Origin: Hemerocallis citrina | Taxonomy: Eukaryota; Streptophyta; Magnoliopsida; Asparagales; Asphodelaceae | Direction: 5' to 3' | NCBI GenBank assembly: GCA_017893485.1 | Contig: CM030366.1 | Span: 186,541,947 to 186,605,946 of the forward strand | Length of the DNA: 64,000 nucleotides | In this document: piece after piece, positions 12,801 through 21,894 of the stretch | Numbering within the stretch: position 1 is the first letter of the stretch | Layout of the letters: the number at the start of each line of letters is the position of its first letter | Translations under genes and position numbers: made by a program | The notes under the pieces: generated by a model | What the model was told of the DNA's origin: nothing | Seen by the model: the letters and a program-made list of their open reading frames with translations, nothing else | Database searches by the model: none

Positions 12801-15800
12801 AACTGATAATAAGCTATTAGGAAAGTTAGGAATATGCAAAACTGATTTAAGATGAAGGTCCGGAGAAAGAGAGATATCTCCCATTCCGTCAACAGGGACA
12901 TATGAGCCATCAGCAATCCGCACATGATAATTTGGAAGCAAAGAATATGAAGAAAGCGATAAAGGAGTCATATGTTCAGAAGCACTTGAATCAATTATCC
13001 ATTGATGTGAGGAGACATGACAAGCATTACCCGAGTGAACAGAGTTACCAGAAGGAGGGAGCAGCATGTTGCGGTAGTCCAGATACTCTTCAGCATAAAT
13101 GATATATTGGAAGGAGGTTGACTCATCTGTAGGAGCAGTAATGGAAGGAGAAGGGTCTCCAGTTGGAGGAGAGGAGGTTGCCATCAGAGGATGAGGGGAG
13201 GTCGCTGTTGTATTAGTGGAGGTCACCTTAGGAGCATATCTACATTAGATCTGAGGGAGAAAATGGGGGAGAAGGATATGATGATTGAAGAGGGCATAAA
13301 AAACTGGCACGCATTACAGAACAGTGCGCAACGTTATTTTTTATTATTTTAATTCCGCATTTAAATTGTATAGCCGGTATGATTCGAACTTGGGTTGCTC
13401 TGATACCATGTGAATATTACTGTCACTAAGCTAAAACTTCGAAGTTGTAGAAGGGTTGAGGGAAGCTAAAACTTTGAAGTTGTAGAAGAGTTGAGGGAAA
13501 CTGCATTTGTATTCTAACATATGCACATGCTAATAAAAGGGATAGGAAGTTGTAACCTGGATAGTTTTGTTAAGAAGTTGTTACCTGGATAGTTTTGCTA
13601 GGGAGATCCATTTCTGGCTACCTGCTTCAATTCCTACGAACTCATTCGCATCGTATGTCTCTTAGCCTCTTTCTTCAACTTCATTACTTTCAACTGTCCT
13701 GTTTTGCATCTATATCATTTCCACTTTACCCTGAAGCTCCAGAAATTGACGATTGAGCTATCCTGAGTCACTAGCGACTAGTATATGAATCTCATTTGTC
13801 ATTTATTACATATATGAGGTGCTTTGGGGTTCTCTCAGCTATTATCCAGTTGATAACACTTTTTGACGTTCTTCAAGTTCAGATTGAGACCCTTGACATT
13901 TATTGTTGGACTAGTGTTTACATTAAGATACATAGTAGTAAACATGAAATTGTTATATGGTAATATTTAATATTTTAGCAATTTACATGTTCACATTTTC
14001 TCTTCATTATAAAGTTTTCTGGTAATAATTTAGGGCTACATTTTTTCCAGGTATCGAGCTTGTGCTCTAAGATGGCATCCTGATCGTCACCAGGGTTCAT
14101 CAAAGGTATACTTATTAATCTTTGGTGTAGCTTTCTTTATAATCAATTTACCAGTGTTTACCAATATAGAACTTGATAGCAGTAAAGAGCCATTATCTGC
14201 TAATATATCGGATATAAAGAAGAGGTTACATATGCATACAGCTCATCTCTCTCTTTTGAGAGTGCCAACCTTTCTTCCTCTTGGAGGAGTTGAATTTTCT
14301 TGTGTCTAGCTTTATCATCTAGTATTATAGCCAAAACTGAAGACTGTTTTGGTTGTTTTCATTATAATGAAGAGGTACTTCCTTCCCAATCATGTAGACG
14401 ATATCCTTGCTTTCTTCCTTGGGCTTCTTTTTTATGTTTCTGTTCGGTCATGGACTCAGCCTCCTCCATGAAAGATCACTTCTCTTCATTCTCTAATCAA
14501 TCTTTTTCCATTTTCTCACAGTTCACCACTCCAAGTCTCAAAGTTAATCTCCTAATCAATCTTGAAAATAGCGACAGGGCATAGTGTAGCTCTGAAGCAC
14601 GAATAGTGAAGAGTAAATAGCGTAACACATAACGTAGGATATGAAGATTTTTTTATTTTAATTCAGAGATTAATATTAATTATTCAGAATTCTTGTAAAT
14701 TCTAAATAATTTCCCAAAAATAAAAGAAATAAAGAAAATAAAAAAATATAGGTTAAAAAGTGCTAAATATTCACCAAAATGAGACTTTATTATTCAAGAA
14801 TTGAGACATAAAGTTACAACGCCTTGGAACACACATAGAAGTGAACACAAAAGTAAGTACCAATTAAGATTAGCTTTTCTAACTCTAATCTACTCCCCCT
14901 AATTCAAACTTCAAAATCCACAGAATCAAAACTAAGAGATTGAAATCATGAAGGATCAATTATAATGTGAAAGCATGAAGAATCGGGAAAAGAGAATAAG
15001 AGAAACCCGCATAGTCGGGTTGCTAGCTGGAATAAAACAAATAAAAAAAGTCGAGAGAAACTGAAAGATTCGCTAGTAATGACTAATGGAGTCCTAATTT
15101 CTGGAAACTCGAGTCATCGCCACTATTTGAAGAAAATGGAGTCGGGACAAAGATTTGGTGCCTAAATCCTAAGGAAACATAAAGAAAGAGGAAAAAAAGT
15201 GAAGAGAATTTGTCACTTGTGTTTATAACTCAAAGGGGGTTAATTTTTTTTGTTTGTTTTTCAATTAAATAAAAGAGTTATGTTCTAGCGTATGCTATTT
15301 AAGTTAAGCTACGTTGCGCAAATAGCATCGGCTAAATAAAAATAATGCGGAACTGTGTAGGAAATGAGTTATGCAAATGAGTTCCATAGTAGAAGGGCTA
15401 GAGTTAGGCGACGTAGTGAGCTATTTCGAGCTTCATAGCACACTATTTTATACATTGCTCCTGATGTTGCATGGTATCGAAAAGCTAAGCTTGTTCATGA
15501 CCATAACTTTATTCGATGTGGATCCCTAGCATAATCCCATTTTTAGTACTCTCTTGCTATCCTTGACCTGAAGATATATGCCATAAAGTAAAACCCATGA
15601 AGATTATGTTGCAAAGACGCTTATATTGTAGATGCACATATGTAAACCATGTGTCGAGCACGTAAACTTGATGGACAGTCTTTGGAGACGCGTAGGATGT
15701 TTTTGATACATACATGTTCAATATTTTATAATATCTCATATGTTGGATAATTCTTAAGACACTTCTCCACATTTGTTCAACTGTATCAACAAATTTTAAT

Positions 15801-17786
15801 CATTTTTCATATTTCTCAAATTAATAAGTTCTATACCTTTGTATGAAGTATGGATCTTCTCCATTTTGTAATATATGTAGCTCAAAATCATATTGTTGGC
15901 TGTCAGTTGGATTAATTTACGCATAATTCTGACATATAATATACTATTACATAACATTTTTAGTGTGTCAATGTCCTAGTTATTAGAAATTTTTCATACC
16001 ATTCCTGTATTTGTACATGTGTTTTGTTACCTGTACGCACTTTCAGGCTTCCTGGCAAGGGAATATATGCTACAGTCACTTTCCAAGAAGAAAATTTCTT
16101 TCTATATATGTATATACTAGATTTGCCCGTGGGCACGTGCCTACGGCACGTTTTCAGAACGATACAATATATGAAAAGTCTTGTAAACAGTAAATCAACA
16201 ATTATATAGCTCAAGTTTGAATAGTATGACAATAATTAGTTGTAGAGAGAGAGAGAGAGAGAATTAAATAAATAAACGAGTTGTTTTGGGGGGATTTGAA
16301 TTTGAGTTTTGGGGGAAACTTTTTTGGGGGGGGGAATGTGTTTTGTGAGGTTAGATCCGGGCCTTTGATTTTGGGGGGATTGAAGGAGAGCCACTTGATA
16401 GCTTTCTTTGTGTTTTATTATATAGATATATATATATGACCATACAAGGGGTCTTATGTCATAGTAGGAAATTTCGTCCTCGGCCGTACTAAAAGTTCAA
16501 TCTCCGTAACCATAATTCATGATCCACATCGATTTTCATGCCATAAAAGATTTGATGATGTTAAAATCACTAAATTTGAGTATATTTTTCCCATTTATCA
16601 TCAAGTTGCAAAATGAACGATTTTTCAGCAATAGATATTGCGACCACTTAATGCATGAACAAAACATATTCCACTTTGATAACATTTTTATGATATGTTG
16701 AACACTTTGAATAATGTGAATCATGCATTTAGGAGGTGGGGGTGCTTTTTTAAATGGTGACATAGGAAGAAAAATCTTCTTATGCCACTATTTCGCCCAT
16801 CGTTTCTCTCCTCTCTCACTCTCTTTATATATATATATATAGGGAGGTCTTCAAAAAAGGTTGGACCTTTCTCTAAGGTGGGAGAATTTGTCATGATGGG
16901 GTTATCCTATAAACGATCTGAACCATTCGTCTTGTTCTAAATATTTAACATAGTCTAATCATGTGAGATCAACTCATTTGAACTTTGTTTGCCCTTGCAT
17001 TATATCATTATAAAACATTATATCATTATAAAACATAAAGATATTTCAGACGTACAATTTTGTAACGTTTCAGTTGCATCGGCAAATGGATTTTAGAAGA
17101 CTTGATTCTACATTCTTAGACTAATTTAAGCATTTCTAACAAAATGAACGGGTCATATCAGTCATAAGATGTCTCCATGGTGAAGGAGTGCCTTGGGCTC
17201 TCTCGTCTGATCAAGAGCACCGTCCTCGATAAGATATATATAATATATTATATATATGGGCTATGATCACGTGAGAACTCTCCTTCACTGTGAACCATTT
17301 GAGAAATTTTTTTGGATATAAATTGAAAAATCTGAACTGTTCATTTTTATCTACACGTCTAAATTAGTCTAAAGATGAGAGGTCCAGTTCTTTGAGATTT
17401 TTTGTTCATGCATCAAAGTTTACAGATTGTATGGTTGAGTATCGATATTTTTTATGATGTGAATTTTAAATGTCTTGATTTTACATTTTGACTAATTTAG
17501 TCATTCTACACAATATGAACGGTTGAGATCATCCATGTATTGACTATGTAAGAAATTCTTACGAAGCTTATTGTGAGAACTAGTTCTTACTAGATCGGCT
17601 CTTTTATATATATATATATATTTATATGGGAAAAAAGTTATGAGCTACTAGTTCACTTATTAGGTGAGCAATTGATGATGTGCCGACTATGCATTAATGG
17701 TTGAGGTGACTACTAAATAATTCTATTGTCTGTCACATCATCAATTGCTCACCTAATAAGTGAACTAGTAGCTCATAACCCTTTTA

Positions 17787-17853
<67 letters not shown>

Positions 17854-18019
17854 AGCATTGTTCCATTGCAAACCACTGAAGCCGTTGTTCGGAACAATGA
17901 CTTTGTTTATTTTGTACCTAAGCTGTTGTTTTGGAACAACGGCTTTGGTTTATAACCTAAAGGCGTTGTTTCGAACAACGGCTTTAGTGGTTTGCATACC
18001 CGTTTACAATGGAGCATTG

Positions 18020-18071
<52 letters not shown>

Positions 18072-18414
18072 GGGGGTGTGATTAAGTGACGTACTCTTAC
18101 CTCTCTTATTTTTGGAGCTTCATATGTAAGCTTATTTATGCCCCCTCCCCCTCCCCCCCCCCCCCCCCCCCCGGTGAAAAATCTGAATCATCCATCAGGG
18201 TGTAAAATCAAGTTTTTTGATGTTCATCTGCCCATCATCATGACGTTAGAAAAGTAAAGAATTTTCAACCATACAATTTTGTTACGTTGTAAAACATAAA
18301 CAAATAAACTTCAAATAACTTTATATTAAACCCTTAGACATGTAGAACAGTTTGAACGATTCACATATGAAGCTTCAAAATACGGGGGAAGTAGGGTCTC
18401 ACATGATCAGCCCC

Positions 18415-18480
<66 letters not shown>

Positions 18481-18839
18481 CCCTTCTGTTGTGCACCACC
18501 CATGGTGCTCACGGTGTGTGCACTCGGCCTTCGGACGTTCATATCGACGATCCGAACCGTTCACATTGATCTATACATCTAAATTAGTTTAAATATGTAA
18601 AATCAAGTCATTTGAAATTCATTTGCCTATCCATCATGTCATTATAAAAAAACGATATTCAGCCAAATAATTTTGTAACACTTCAACACATGAGCAAATG
18701 AATTACAAATGACTTGATTTTATATATTTAGACTAATTTTGATGTGTAGATCAATGTGAACGGTTTGGATCGTTAATGTAAACACCCAAGGCCGAGTGCA
18801 CACTCGTGTGCACCATGGGTGGTGCACAACAGAAGGAGA

Positions 18840-18881
<42 letters not shown>

Positions 18882-20052
18882 GGGAGATCTTCCATTGCAA
18901 ACGGCCATTCTGGCCATTGCATGGATGATCCAAACTGTTCACAGAATCACATTAATATACATGTATAATTAGTCTAAATATGTAAAATCAAGTAATGTGA
19001 AATTCATTTGCTCATGTATTGAAGTGTTACAAAATTATATGGCTGAATATCGTTTTTTTAATGACATGATGGATAGACAAATGAATTTCAAATGACTTGA
19101 TTTTACATATTTAGACTAATTTAGACGTGTAGATCAATGTGAACTGTTTGGATCATCCATGTGATGGGCAGAATGACCGTTTGCACGGTGTTTGCACACC
19201 TAGGCGTTTGCACACCTAGGCGTTTGCAATGGAAGATCTATATATATATATAGAGAGAGAGAGATAGAGAGAGAGAGAGAGGATACAAGCAATACTTGGC
19301 ATAGGAGAAAATTGAGGAAATTTCCTCCTATGACGTGCTAAAATGTAAAATCCACAACCAAAATTCACGATCTGCGTTATTCAAGTTGATCTTCATACCA
19401 TAAAGCATAGGGAGTAAAATCACTAAATTAGTACATATTTTGTCCATTAGTCTTTTGGTTGCAGAATTAATGGTTTTTCAACAATATAAGTTATCGAACA
19501 ATTGTGACCACGTAATGCATGGGCAAAATAAATTTAACTTTGATAAAATTTCATCCTCTTGTATTTATGACATGTTGAACACTTTGAACAGTCTAGATTA
19601 TGCATTTGGGAGGGGTAATATATTTAGGGTGTCATATCATAGTCTCATAGGACTCTTATGCCACATTTTCTTCCCCTTTCTCTATATATGCTCATGCCTT
19701 TGCAGGCAAAAGAAGAATAGTAGTAATAATAATTAAAAAAATAAAATAAAATAATTCGGGAGAAGATGCTGCTCAAGTTACAGAAATGCCGCCATACAGC
19801 TTTCGCTTGCATTGGCCAGTAGCTCTTCGTCATGCCGGAAGTTTATTAGTTTCTTTCTTTGAGTTGTAATAATTGATTTTACTTGTTAAAGAATGCGGAT
19901 CACAAGTTTTTTTTTTTTTGAAATAATGCGGATCACAAGTTGATAACATCTCTTTGCTTTTCTCGTTGCACAAATAGATTGCAGCAGAGGAAAAATTCAA
20001 GCATTGCAGTGCAGCATACAGGTCGTTGTGTGAAAATCTAGCTGTGGAATAA
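3760..20052 (+). CDS. J-domain (DnaJ/HSP40) protein, five visible exons
   Basis: Joining 3760-3849, 7321-7462, 8256-8547, 14051-14105 and 19978-20052 at GT-AG sites gives an uninterrupted 217-residue C-terminal part ending in TAA. It has an aromatic/basic segment, an acidic run ESDDDDDDD, and a C-terminal J domain with helix II ([16 protein letters not shown]), the HPD motif (WHPDRHQG) and helix III ([17 protein letters not shown]). HPD is the J-domain motif that stimulates HSP70 ATPase, so this is most likely an HSP70 co-chaperone of the small plant group with the J domain at the very C-terminus. The phases (0,1,2,0) all fit, which supports the model. The N-terminal exon(s), and so any targeting peptide, are not found; the reading frame enters 3760 from a splice acceptor. 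The introns hold transposons. Confidence 0.85.
4469..4772. mobile_element. Small foldback element in intron 1
   Basis: Left arm (GCAAAAAACCCCCCTAACG, then GTCAACCCCCC, CCTTTTTAAAACA, TTTCCCCTT) and right arm (reverse complement GTAAAAAGCAACCCCCC, AAAGACTCCCC, TGTTTAAAAAGGG) mirror each other around about 4620. The homopolymers make the arms imprecise. A MULE-type foldback is possible; no clean target duplication is seen. Confidence 0.45.
4880..5560. repeat. Imperfect tandem duplication, ~430-bp spacing
   Basis: About 240 bp beginning CCCCCC.ATACTAACACA and containing GAATTATCATAGTAC, CCGTAACTATCAAACCTACT and GCGATTTTTCCC is present at about 4880-5115 and again at about 5310-5550. A third partial copy (AATATCATAATGC, ACACAC) follows to about 5770. 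Intronic and non-coding. Confidence 0.75.
5725..5758. repeat. (CA)n microsatellite
   Basis: A run of CACACA dinucleotides interrupted by one GACA. Confidence 0.8.
5780..6890 (-). other. GC-rich island, possible old LTR fragment
   Basis: On the minus strand a CCTATATATAGG TATA-like motif (6739-6750) is followed downstream by a C-rich, CCACCG/CCTCC-laden stretch (6530 down to 6090). This resembles the promoter-plus-leader arrangement of the gypsy LTRs in this window. No LTR ends or partner found, so this is a tentative call. Open frames here are low-complexity artefacts. Confidence 0.25.
7321..7462 (+). CDS. J-domain gene, exon 2
   Basis: A 142-bp exon after TTTGTTTCAG and before ACAGAC|GTAAGG. 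It encodes [20 protein letters not shown] and a Tyr/Asn/Trp-rich segment. It ends in phase 1; the leftover C joins AA of the next exon to make Gln. Confidence 0.85.
8256..8547 (+). CDS. J-domain gene, exon 3
   Basis: A 292-bp exon after GATTGTTTCAG and before CATGC|GTAAGT. It encodes the acidic run and a W/S/N-rich linker, then the start of the J domain ([11 protein letters not shown]). Ends in phase 2. Confidence 0.9.
8930..9420. other. Unidentified GC-rich segment in intron 3
   Basis: The composition changes sharply to blocks such as GGGCCTGCCCG, GGCCCAGCC and CCAGGCCAAGCCCGG. It resembles the GGCC-rich subterminal part of the hAT at 20543-21692, but no terminal repeats are seen. It could be a decayed hAT end. 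Confidence 0.25.
9513..9588 (-). repeat. LTR-A, 3' copy
   Basis: On the minus strand it begins TGTTAAAATACAAGAGC and ends GGAACTTTCACA, 76 bp, preceded by polypurine CTAAGGGAGCG. It matches LTR-A 5' apart from the latter's internal duplication. Confidence 0.7.
9751..9899 (-). repeat. LTR-B (single copy)
   Basis: On the minus strand it begins TGTTAAAGTAGTC and ends CATCACTTAACA, 149 bp, with a CTATATATAGG TATA box. Polypurine GCTTGAGGGAG precedes it, and a second TGGTATCAGAGC (9750-9739) follows it at once. No second LTR-B exists in the window. Confidence 0.75.
9902..13226 (-). pseudogene. Ty1/copia pol polyprotein, broken
   Basis: Minus-strand fragments in copia order: protease (13226-12714; active site [12 protein letters not shown], with Ser where Gly is expected in D-S/T-G); integrase C-terminal part (12193-11729; [27 protein letters not shown]); reverse transcriptase (11494-10860; [46 protein letters not shown]); RNase H (10553-9905; [55 protein letters not shown]). 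The YVDD box near 10845-10858 reads stop-VDD because Tyr has become TAA. Gag and the integrase catalytic core are largely missing, and several frameshifts separate the parts. Not functional. Confidence 0.85.
13397..13408 (-). other. Primer binding site (tRNA-Met)
   Basis: TGGTATCAGAGC directly after LTR-A, complementary to the 3' end of initiator tRNA-Met, the usual primer of plant copia elements. Confidence 0.8.
13409..13519 (-). repeat. LTR-A, 5' copy
   Basis: On the minus strand it begins TGTTAGAATACAAATG and ends ATATTCACA. It is 111 bp, longer than its partner because a segment of about 36 bp (AGCTTCCCTCAACYCTTCTA and neighbours) is duplicated in tandem. Confidence 0.7.
14051..14105 (+). 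CDS. J-domain gene, exon 4 with HPD
   Basis: A 55-bp exon after TTTTTTCCAG and before TCAAAG|GTATAC. It encodes [18 protein letters not shown] with the diagnostic HPD at 14076-14084. Its first G completes an Ala codon split by the 5.5-kb intron. Confidence 0.9.
14640..16110. other. AT-rich intron 4 sequence, no feature recognised
   Basis: About 1.5 kb of AT-rich sequence without long open frames or clear repeats. A TGGTATCGAAAAGC near 15471 resembles a PBS but has no supporting LTR pair. Confidence 0.5.
16117..16426 (-). mobile_element. Short non-autonomous Helitron
   Basis: On the minus strand it starts TCTATATAATAAAACACAAAG and ends with a GC-rich palindrome (GTGCCGTAGGCACGTGCC), then CACGGGCAAATCTAG. 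This gives the Helitron TC...CTAG ends and subterminal hairpin, inserted between A and T. It is 310 bp with no Rep/helicase. Confidence 0.7.
16439..16805. mobile_element. MITE, family C copy 1
   Basis: Shares an interior (AAAATCACTAAATT, CATGTTGAACACTTTGAA-like, ATGCATTTRGGAGG) and end (TCTTATGCCAC) with 19281-19685. Bordered by TATA and CTCTCT tracts. Confidence 0.55.
16842..17233. mobile_element. MITE in TA tracts
   Basis: A non-coding segment of about 390 bp between TA tracts, with the same internal blocks as 251-775 and 18071-19239 (ACTAATTTAAGCAT, ACTTGATT, GAACGG). The ends are weakly inverted (GAGGTCTTC and CCATGGTGAAGGAG). Confidence 0.5.
17258..17605. mobile_element. MITE in TA tracts
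   Basis: Begins GGGCTATGATCACGTGAGAAC and ends AGAACTAGTTCTTACTAGATCGGCTC. The core carries CTAAATTAGTCTAAAGATGAG and its mirror. (TA)n lies on both sides. Confidence 0.55.
17628..17786. mobile_element. Foldback MITE with 46-bp perfect arms
   Basis: The arms start GTTATGAGCTACTAGTTCAC and continue to GATGATGTG on both strands without mismatch (17637-17682 and its mirror ending near 17779). The loop is about 50 bp. Flanked by (TA)n on the left and (CT)n on the right. Confidence 0.8.
17787..17853. repeat. (CT)n-(TA)n microsatellite
   Basis: Compound CT then TA tract separating two MITEs. Confidence 0.9.
17854..18021. mobile_element. MITE family B, copy 2
   Basis: A 168-bp homologue of 1220-1401: ends AGCATTGTTCCATTGCAAAC and GGAGCATTGCT, with internal GTTGTTCGGAACAAYGRCTTT modules. 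Two copies in one gene region with the same microsatellite context define the family. Confidence 0.8.
18071..18416. mobile_element. MITE in TA tracts, with poly-C tract
   Basis: Ends GGGGGGTGTGATTA and (reverse complement) GGGGGGCTGATCATG. The interior shares the ACTT...ATTAAACCCTTAGACATGTAGAACAG type core. A C run of about 24 bp at 18149-18172 is unusually long. Confidence 0.55.
18417..18477. repeat. (TA)n microsatellite
   Basis: About 60 bp of TA separating two MITEs. Confidence 0.95.
18478..18840. mobile_element. Foldback MITE, ~360 bp
   Basis: Terminal repeats GTCYCCTTCTGTTGTGCACC followed by ACCCATGGTGC on both strands. The interior continues the inverted symmetry: TTAGTTTAAATATGTAAAAT mirrors ATTTTATATATTTAGACTAA. 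(TA)n lies to the left, (CT)n(TA)n to the right. Confidence 0.8.
18885..19239. mobile_element. MITE related to 18478 but with other ends
   Basis: Terminal repeats AGATCTTCCATTGCAAACG on both strands. The core is nearly the same as in 18478-18840 (ATATGTAAAATCAAGTAATG, TTTCAAATGACTTGATTTTA). The right arm has a tandem doublet CACACCTAGGCGTTTG. Flanked by (TA)n. Confidence 0.8.
19281..19685. mobile_element. MITE, family C copy 2
   Basis: Homologue of 16439-16805 (shared AAAATCACTAAATT, CACGTAATGCATG, GACATGTTGAACACTTTGAA, TCTTATGCCAC). Left flank is a GA/TA tract. Confidence 0.55.
19978..20052 (+). CDS. J-domain gene, last exon
   Basis: A 75-bp exon after ACAAATAG, encoding [20 protein letters not shown] and LAVE, then TAA. 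Only this acceptor keeps the J-domain helix III in frame; the nearby TTGCAG would not. The 3' untranslated region probably follows to about 20.15 kb. Confidence 0.85.
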   Translation: MAAEEKFKHCSAAYRSLCENLAVE

Positions 20053-20460
20053 AGTGATGACTGCGCTGTATTTTTAATGAAAGCTAATAAGATATAGATG
20101 TTTCCAATCCTTTTTGGTGTTCTTTTCAAAAATTAAATCAGGGGTTCTGTTAGACCGCTTTTCAAATTTGTAAAATTGTAACAATAACTTTAATATTTGT
20201 TGGTTGTACTGAGCTAAAACAAATGTCTTTGAAGTGTTGATCATCAGTTCTACTCTATGTGGACATCAATTATCATGAATTTGAGGTTCTTGCGATCCAT
20301 TTGTTTCATGTTCAAATACCTGAAAATAATGAGAAAGGCTTGGCATATATAATGTTATCGTTGAGGTATGTGAATGTAGTGTTTTTTCAGTGATGGTCCT
20401 ACCGAGCAGGGTCCAGTTAATTTGTCATTTGATGGATGAACTCAACAGAGTTGTAAGTAT

Positions 20461-21876
20461 ATTTTTTAGGGGAAGTGAAAGGTGGAAAAGAGCCATCATG
20501 TTTTATTAATAAGCAGGTAACAAAATAAAATAGACCCATACTTAGGGGTGGCATTTGCGCTTAGCAATCCGGGCCAGGCTGGGAGGAGTGCCGGGCCGGG
20601 CCTAGGTGGGGAAATGCTGGCCTGGACTGGCCTCTGGCTCGAGGGTCGGGCTGGGGTAGAATTTTTATTTTTTTTACAAAGTTTGTTCAGAACTGTTGAG
20701 AACATATAGATAAAAGAGATATTCATAAATTAAATTGTTTTTATGAATTATAAAGTTTAATATATAATCAAATAGATTAGTAACATTTCATACAAATTTT
20801 ATCAAATTATTTCATTGAATTGTAGTGTATGTTTTAAAATTTAATTCTATAAAACAAGTAAAGGTAGATAAACTGGTGTATGTTATAGAAAATGATTCTA
20901 CAAAGAAAATAAAGTTAAATAAAATTCTACTATAAACCGGAGTATGTTAATAAAAAAATAAAAAAGAAGAAGAAATATTTCAATAAAACAACAACAATTA
21001 AATGAATAAACTAGTGTATGTTTACCAAAATTTAAAAAAAAATTTAAAAAAAAGAAGAAAAAGAAGTACAACAAAACCCAATCTAATTAAGAGAAATAAA
21101 TGAGAACAAACAACAATACTAATTCTAAAAATTATACAAATTTAAAAATATCGTATGATTGTAGAATGTATGTTGAAGAATGAAGGTAGAGAGAGTTGAG
21201 AGCTTGTAGTGTTGTTAATTGTTGTTGGATGTTGTTGTTGATGTTGATCATTGCAAGAGAGTAGTTGAATGTTGTTGATTGTTGTTAATTTGTTGAGAGA
21301 GATGAGAGATAGTAGAAAAAGTTGAGTGAATTTGTGAAGAGAATTGAATGAATGAGGTTGTATATATAGAATATGCATTTTTAAAAATTTCCCAAAATAC
21401 CCTCCCAAAACTTAGCTAGTATAGATCCATTGGGGGGTAGTTTTAGTAATTACACACACAATATTAAAAAAAAATCTGAGAATAAATAAATAAATAAATA
21501 GAAAATCAACGGTTGGCCCGGGGGCTGGTCCGTACCGGCCTGGGCCGAGCCAATTTCGGGCTTTTTTGGATTTTCAACGGACCAGACCGGCCCTTCAATT
21601 TCGATCAGTTGGTCCCGGTTCAGCCCGGTTTTGGGCAGGCCGGGCCGGGTCGGGCTGGTCCCGGGTTGATCCCTGCCCTAATGCCACCCCTACCCATACT
21701 TGGCCAAGTAAAAGTGCGAACATAAATAAAGCATTACAACCTCAAAACATCGGGGAGGGCGCGACAAAGTCCAAAATAAACAACCACCACAACCAGAGTA
21801 CAACAATAAAATGAGATCACTCCAACAATAATTCTGGAGGGTGGGCTGTTCATGTCGGCAATATCAGTTGGTACCA
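20461..21876 (-). mobile_element. 5'-truncated LINE tail, 18-bp TSD
   Basis: The 18-bp direct repeat CAACAGAGTTGTAAGTAT flanks it at 20443-20460 and 21877-21894. On the minus strand the insert ends in AATAAAACATG, then an A-rich tail, as expected for a non-LTR retrotransposon. Without the hAT inside it, it is only about 260 bp, so it is strongly 5' truncated. Confidence 0.7.
20543..21692. mobile_element. Non-autonomous hAT, 1150 bp
   Basis: Terminal repeats TAGGGGTGGCATT on both strands, with an 8-bp target duplication CCCATACT (20535-20542 and 21693-21700). GGCC/CCGGGC-rich subterminal arrays fill about 120-170 bp at each end. The centre is AT-rich with TGTTGTTG repeats (21205-21300). No transposase. 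Confidence 0.9.
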
Positions 21877-21894
21877 CAACAGAGTTGTAAGTAT

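Larger units (their letters stand above)
9513..13519 (-). mobile_element. Composite copia retrotransposon with two LTR types
   Basis: Read on the minus strand the order is: LTR-A (13519-13409), PBS, leader, broken pol, PPT, LTR-B (9899-9751), PBS, homologous leader, PPT, LTR-A (9588-9513). Flanks TATGT (9508-9512) and TATGC (13520-13524) form a near-perfect 5-bp target duplication around the whole unit. It lies antisense in intron 3 of the J-domain gene. The protein part is dead (see the pol pseudogene). Confidence 0.75.

Noticed and set aside
15285..15485. Possible LTR plus PBS (TGTTCTAGCG... then TGGTATCGAAAAGC)
   Set aside because: No second LTR, no target duplication and a poor primer match.
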